Positions 7,141 to 8,685 of a stretch of DNA of 8,685 nucleotides are shown here, piece by piece. The DNA comes from CAZRZN01 sp964604565 (GTDB taxonomy: Bacteria; Pseudomonadota; Alphaproteobacteria; Rhodobacterales; Rhodobacteraceae). The position numbers and the translations under genes were made by a program. The stretch spans positions 1 through 8,685 of the forward strand of contig CAZRZN010000187.1 of the NCBI GenBank assembly GCA_964604565.1. The letters are read 5' to 3'. Every line of letters begins with the position of its first letter. Positions within the stretch are counted from its first letter, which is position 1. The notes under the pieces were generated by a model, which saw nothing but the letters and a program-made list of their open reading frames with translations, was not told where the DNA came from and ran no database searches.

Positions 7141-8355
7141 TCAGCCGGCAAGCGCCTTGTTCAGGTTCTCGTCGATCTTTTCCAGAAACCCCATGGTCGT
7201 CAGCCAACCCTGATCCGGACCGACCAGCAGGGCAAGATCCTTGGTCATGTGACCCGCCTCGACGGTCTCGACGATCACGCGTTCCAGCGTCTCGGCAAAT
7301 CCCAGCAGCGCGGCGTTCCCGTCCAGCTTGGCACGGTGTTTCAAACCGCCCGTCCAGGCATAGATCGAGGCCACGGAATTGGTCGAGGTCGATTGCCCCG
7401 CCTGATGCTGCCGGTAATGCCGCGTCACCGTGCCATGCGCGGCCTCTGCCTCGACGATCTTGCCGTCCGGCGTCATCAGTTGCGATGTCATCATGCCAAG
7501 GCTGCCAAAGCCCTGCGCCACCGTATCGGACTGCACATCGCCATCGTAATTCTTGCAGGCCCAGACGAATTTGCCGTTCCATTTCAGCGCGCAGGCCACC
7601 ATGTCGTCGATCAGCCGGTGTTCATACCAGATGCCGGCCTTCTTGAATTGATCGGCAAATTCCGCCTGATAGATTTCCTCGAACAGATCCTTGAACCGCC
7701 CGTCATAGGCCTTGAGAATGGTGTTCTTGGTCGACAGGTAGACCGGCCATCCCAGCGTCAGGCCGTAGTTCAGGGAGGCCCGCGCAAAGTCCCGGATCGA
7801 GTCGTCAAGGTTATACATGCCCATGTAGACGCCTGCCGATGGCGCATCATAGACCTCGCGCTCGATCACGGTGCCATCTTCGCCTTCGAATTTCATTGTC
7901 AGCTTTCCCTTGCCGGGAAAGGTGAAATCCGTCGCCTTGTATTGATCGCCAAAGGCATGGCGCCCGACGACAATGGGCGAGGTCCAGCCCGGCACAAGGC
8001 GCGGCACGTTGCGGCAGATGATCGGCTGGCGAAATACCACACCGCCAAGGATATTGCGGATCGTGCCGTTGGGGCTGCGCCACATCTTCTTGAGGCCGAA
8101 TTCCTCAACCCGCGCCTCATCCGGCGTGATGGTGGCACATTTGACCGCAACGCCGACCTCGCGCGTCTTTTCGGCGGCGTCGATGGTGATCTGATCTGCG
8201 GTGCGGTCGCGTTCTTCGATCCCGAGATCGTAATACAGCAGATCGAGGTCGAGATAGGGCAGGATCAGCTTTTGCTTGATGAAATGCCAGATGATCCGGG
8301 TCATCTCGTCCCCGTCCATTTCGACAATCGGGTTGTCGACCTTGATCTTGGTCAT
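7141..8355 (-). CDS. icd: NADP-dependent isocitrate dehydrogenase, eukaryote-like dimeric type
   Basis: This 404-residue cytosolic enzyme of the citric acid cycle oxidatively decarboxylates isocitrate to 2-oxoglutarate with NADP+. It aligns by eye residue for residue with human IDH1 through the substrate site: K72-C-A-T-I-T77, S94-PNGT-98, R100, R109 and R132 (in GRHAFGDQY) carry the same numbers. Further conserved parts are GVYMGMYN, LSTKNTILKAYDG, YEHRLIDDMVA with metal-binding aspartates, and the NADP segment EAAHGTVTRHYR. It is thus the short type II enzyme rather than the E. coli-type Icd. The length is normal and the frame intact. The start has AAGGGGG about seven bases upstream. Its product 2-oxoglutarate is the signal countered by glutamine in the PII/NtrB system, but a regulatory link to the neighbouring ntr genes is not shown. 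Confidence 0.97.
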   Translation of the reverse strand: MTKIKVDNPIVEMDGDEMTRIIWHFIKQKLILPYLDLDLLYYDLGIEERDRTADQITIDAAEKTREVGVAVKCATITPDEARVEEFGLKKMWRSPNGTIRNILGGVVFRQPIICRNVPRLVPGWTSPIVVGRHAFGDQYKATDFTFPGKGKLTMKFEGEDGTVIEREVYDAPSAGVYMGMYNLDDSIRDFARASLNYGLTLGWPVYLSTKNTILKAYDGRFKDLFEEIYQAEFADQFKKAGIWYEHRLIDDMVACALKWNGKFVWACKNYDGDVQSDTVAQGFGSLGMMTSQLMTPDGKIVEAEAAHGTVTRHYRQHQAGQSTSTNSVASIYAWTGGLKHRAKLDGNAALLGFAETLERVIVETVEAGHMTKDLALLVGPDQGWLTTMGFLEKIDENLNKALAG

Positions 8356-8406
8356 GATGCGCCCCCTTCGGCCCGCGGTGGTGACTCGGGGGAGGTTTAG
8401 CGCGTT

Positions 8407-8455
8407 TTGGCGATGACATGAATGCAGTATGCAAAGGTATACCGCAATTTGCCCT
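8407..8455 (-). promoter_or_regulatory. AT-richer region upstream of icd with clustered palindromes
   Basis: Within the 185-base spacer before icd are TGCA-GTA-TGCA (8423-8433), the perfect palindrome GGTATACC (8436-8443) and GCAA-T-TTGC (8444-8452), side by side. On the - strand TTGCGG (8447-8442) could be a -35 with a poor -10 (CATTCA, 8424-8419). The cluster resembles operator DNA for icd control; no known regulator motif is recognised. Confidence 0.3.
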
Positions 8456-8472
8456 CCGATCTACGATTTTTC

Positions 8473-8493
8473 ATGAGGAACCGCCTCATTTTT
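8473..8493 (+). terminator. Intrinsic-terminator-like hairpin with T-run on the + strand
   Basis: ATGAGG-AACCG-CCTCAT (8473-8489) is a perfect 6-bp stem running straight into TTTTT (8489-8493). In orientation it would stop + strand transcription, yet no + strand gene precedes it. On the - strand, where the transporter gene ends 48 bases upstream, the same stem is followed by GAAAAA instead, so it is a poor terminator for that gene. Confidence 0.4.
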
Positions 8494-8540
8494 GACGGAT
8501 CACGCCCGCCCCGCCGCAGTGCGTTCCCGGCGATATGAGA

Positions 8541-8685
8541 TCACTCGGACTCCATGGCGATTTCGGCCCGCCGCATGACCCGCATCAGCACCAGCGCCGC
8601 CACCGCGTAAAGCATCACGCCCACGGTCAGCGGCAGGGCCGTGCCGTTGAACATCAACCCCACGGGCACCGCCAGAACGACCGCC
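8541..8685 (-). CDS. Probable MFS transporter, C-terminal fragment (Bcr/CflA-like)
   Basis: The last 47 residues of a membrane protein are visible; the 5' part lies beyond the right edge. The end of one helix (AVVLAVPVGLMF), a short loop with NGTALPL, and a final helix (TVGVMLYAVAALVLMRVM) precede a cationic-then-acidic tail RRAEIAMESE. The loop, of the form F-x-GT-x-xP-L between the last two helices, is reminiscent of Bcr/CflA-type drug exporters of the major facilitator superfamily. With so little sequence the family call is tentative; a polytopic membrane protein is well supported. It is co-oriented with icd, but the 185-base spacer suggests separate transcription. Confidence 0.6.
   Translation of the reverse strand, partial: AVVLAVPVGLMFNGTALPLTVGVMLYAVAALVLMRVMRRAEIAMESE

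Noticed and set aside
7327..7341. TGGCAC followed by GTGTTTC as a possible sigma54 -24/-12 promoter
   Set aside because: The GC of the -12 element is absent at the required spacing and the site is inside the icd coding region.
7138..8400. 420-codon open frame on the + strand opposite icd
   Set aside because: It is the antisense shadow of a highly conserved enzyme; GC-rich third positions remove stops from the opposite strand. Its translation shows no recognisable domain.
8419..8496. 24-codon + strand ORF from ATG 8419 ending in the T-run of the hairpin
   Set aside because: No ribosome site, no recognisable sequence, and it crosses the palindromes and hairpin, which explain the stretch better as regulatory DNA.
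1..8685. Search for CRISPR arrays, insertion sequences, tRNA genes, phage or defence genes
   Set aside because: No spaced direct repeats, transposase motifs, terminal repeats, tRNA cloverleaf or defence-type domains were seen on either strand; the genes are ordinary core chromosomal genes.

Overview
The window is GC-rich chromosomal DNA of an alphaproteobacterium, most likely a member of the Rhodobacterales (Rhodobacter/Roseobacter group). The evidence is the ntrB-ntrC-ntrY-ntrX gene order, an NtrC that lacks the sigma54-contacting GAFTGA loop (a trait known from Rhodobacter capsulatus NtrC), and a eukaryote-like 404-residue NADP isocitrate dehydrogenase. The genus call is inference; no rRNA or other taxonomic marker is present.

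Layout. Positions 1-5555 (+ strand) hold two tandem two-component systems: the 3' end of ntrB, complete ntrC (stop and start abut as TAAATG), an 83-110 base spacer with a perfect hairpin and smaller inverted repeats, then ntrY and ntrX. A 46-base spacer with a possible -10 box leads to a small + strand gene for a lipoprotein with a Cys-His-Asp, transglutaminase-like triad. Its 3' end runs into a block of exactly 100 N (6195-6294), an assembly gap. From the other side of the gap all genes are on the - strand: the 3'-truncated YitT/DUF161 membrane protein, a 268-base spacer with one doubtful 50-codon ORF, icd, a 185-base AT-richer spacer with palindromes and a terminator-like hairpin, and the C-terminus of a probable MFS transporter at the right edge. 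The gap therefore lies at the junction of two convergent gene groups.

Function. NtrB/NtrC is the classical nitrogen-status sensor and response regulator pair; NtrY/NtrX is its paralogue with a membrane-bound sensor. Both regulators keep the phospho-acceptor Asp, the conserved Lys, Walker A and B motifs and a Fis-type helix-turn-helix, but both lack GAFTGA. They are therefore unlikely to work as ordinary sigma54 activators. Icd makes 2-oxoglutarate, the carbon-skeleton signal of the nitrogen network, but sits in a separate, oppositely oriented transcription unit, so its proximity may be coincidental.

I see no new defence system, mobile element, CRISPR array or RNA gene. The points most worth following are the two GAFTGA-less regulators, the lipoprotein beside ntrX, small cis-elements around the starts of ntrY and ntrX, and the short ORF behind icd.
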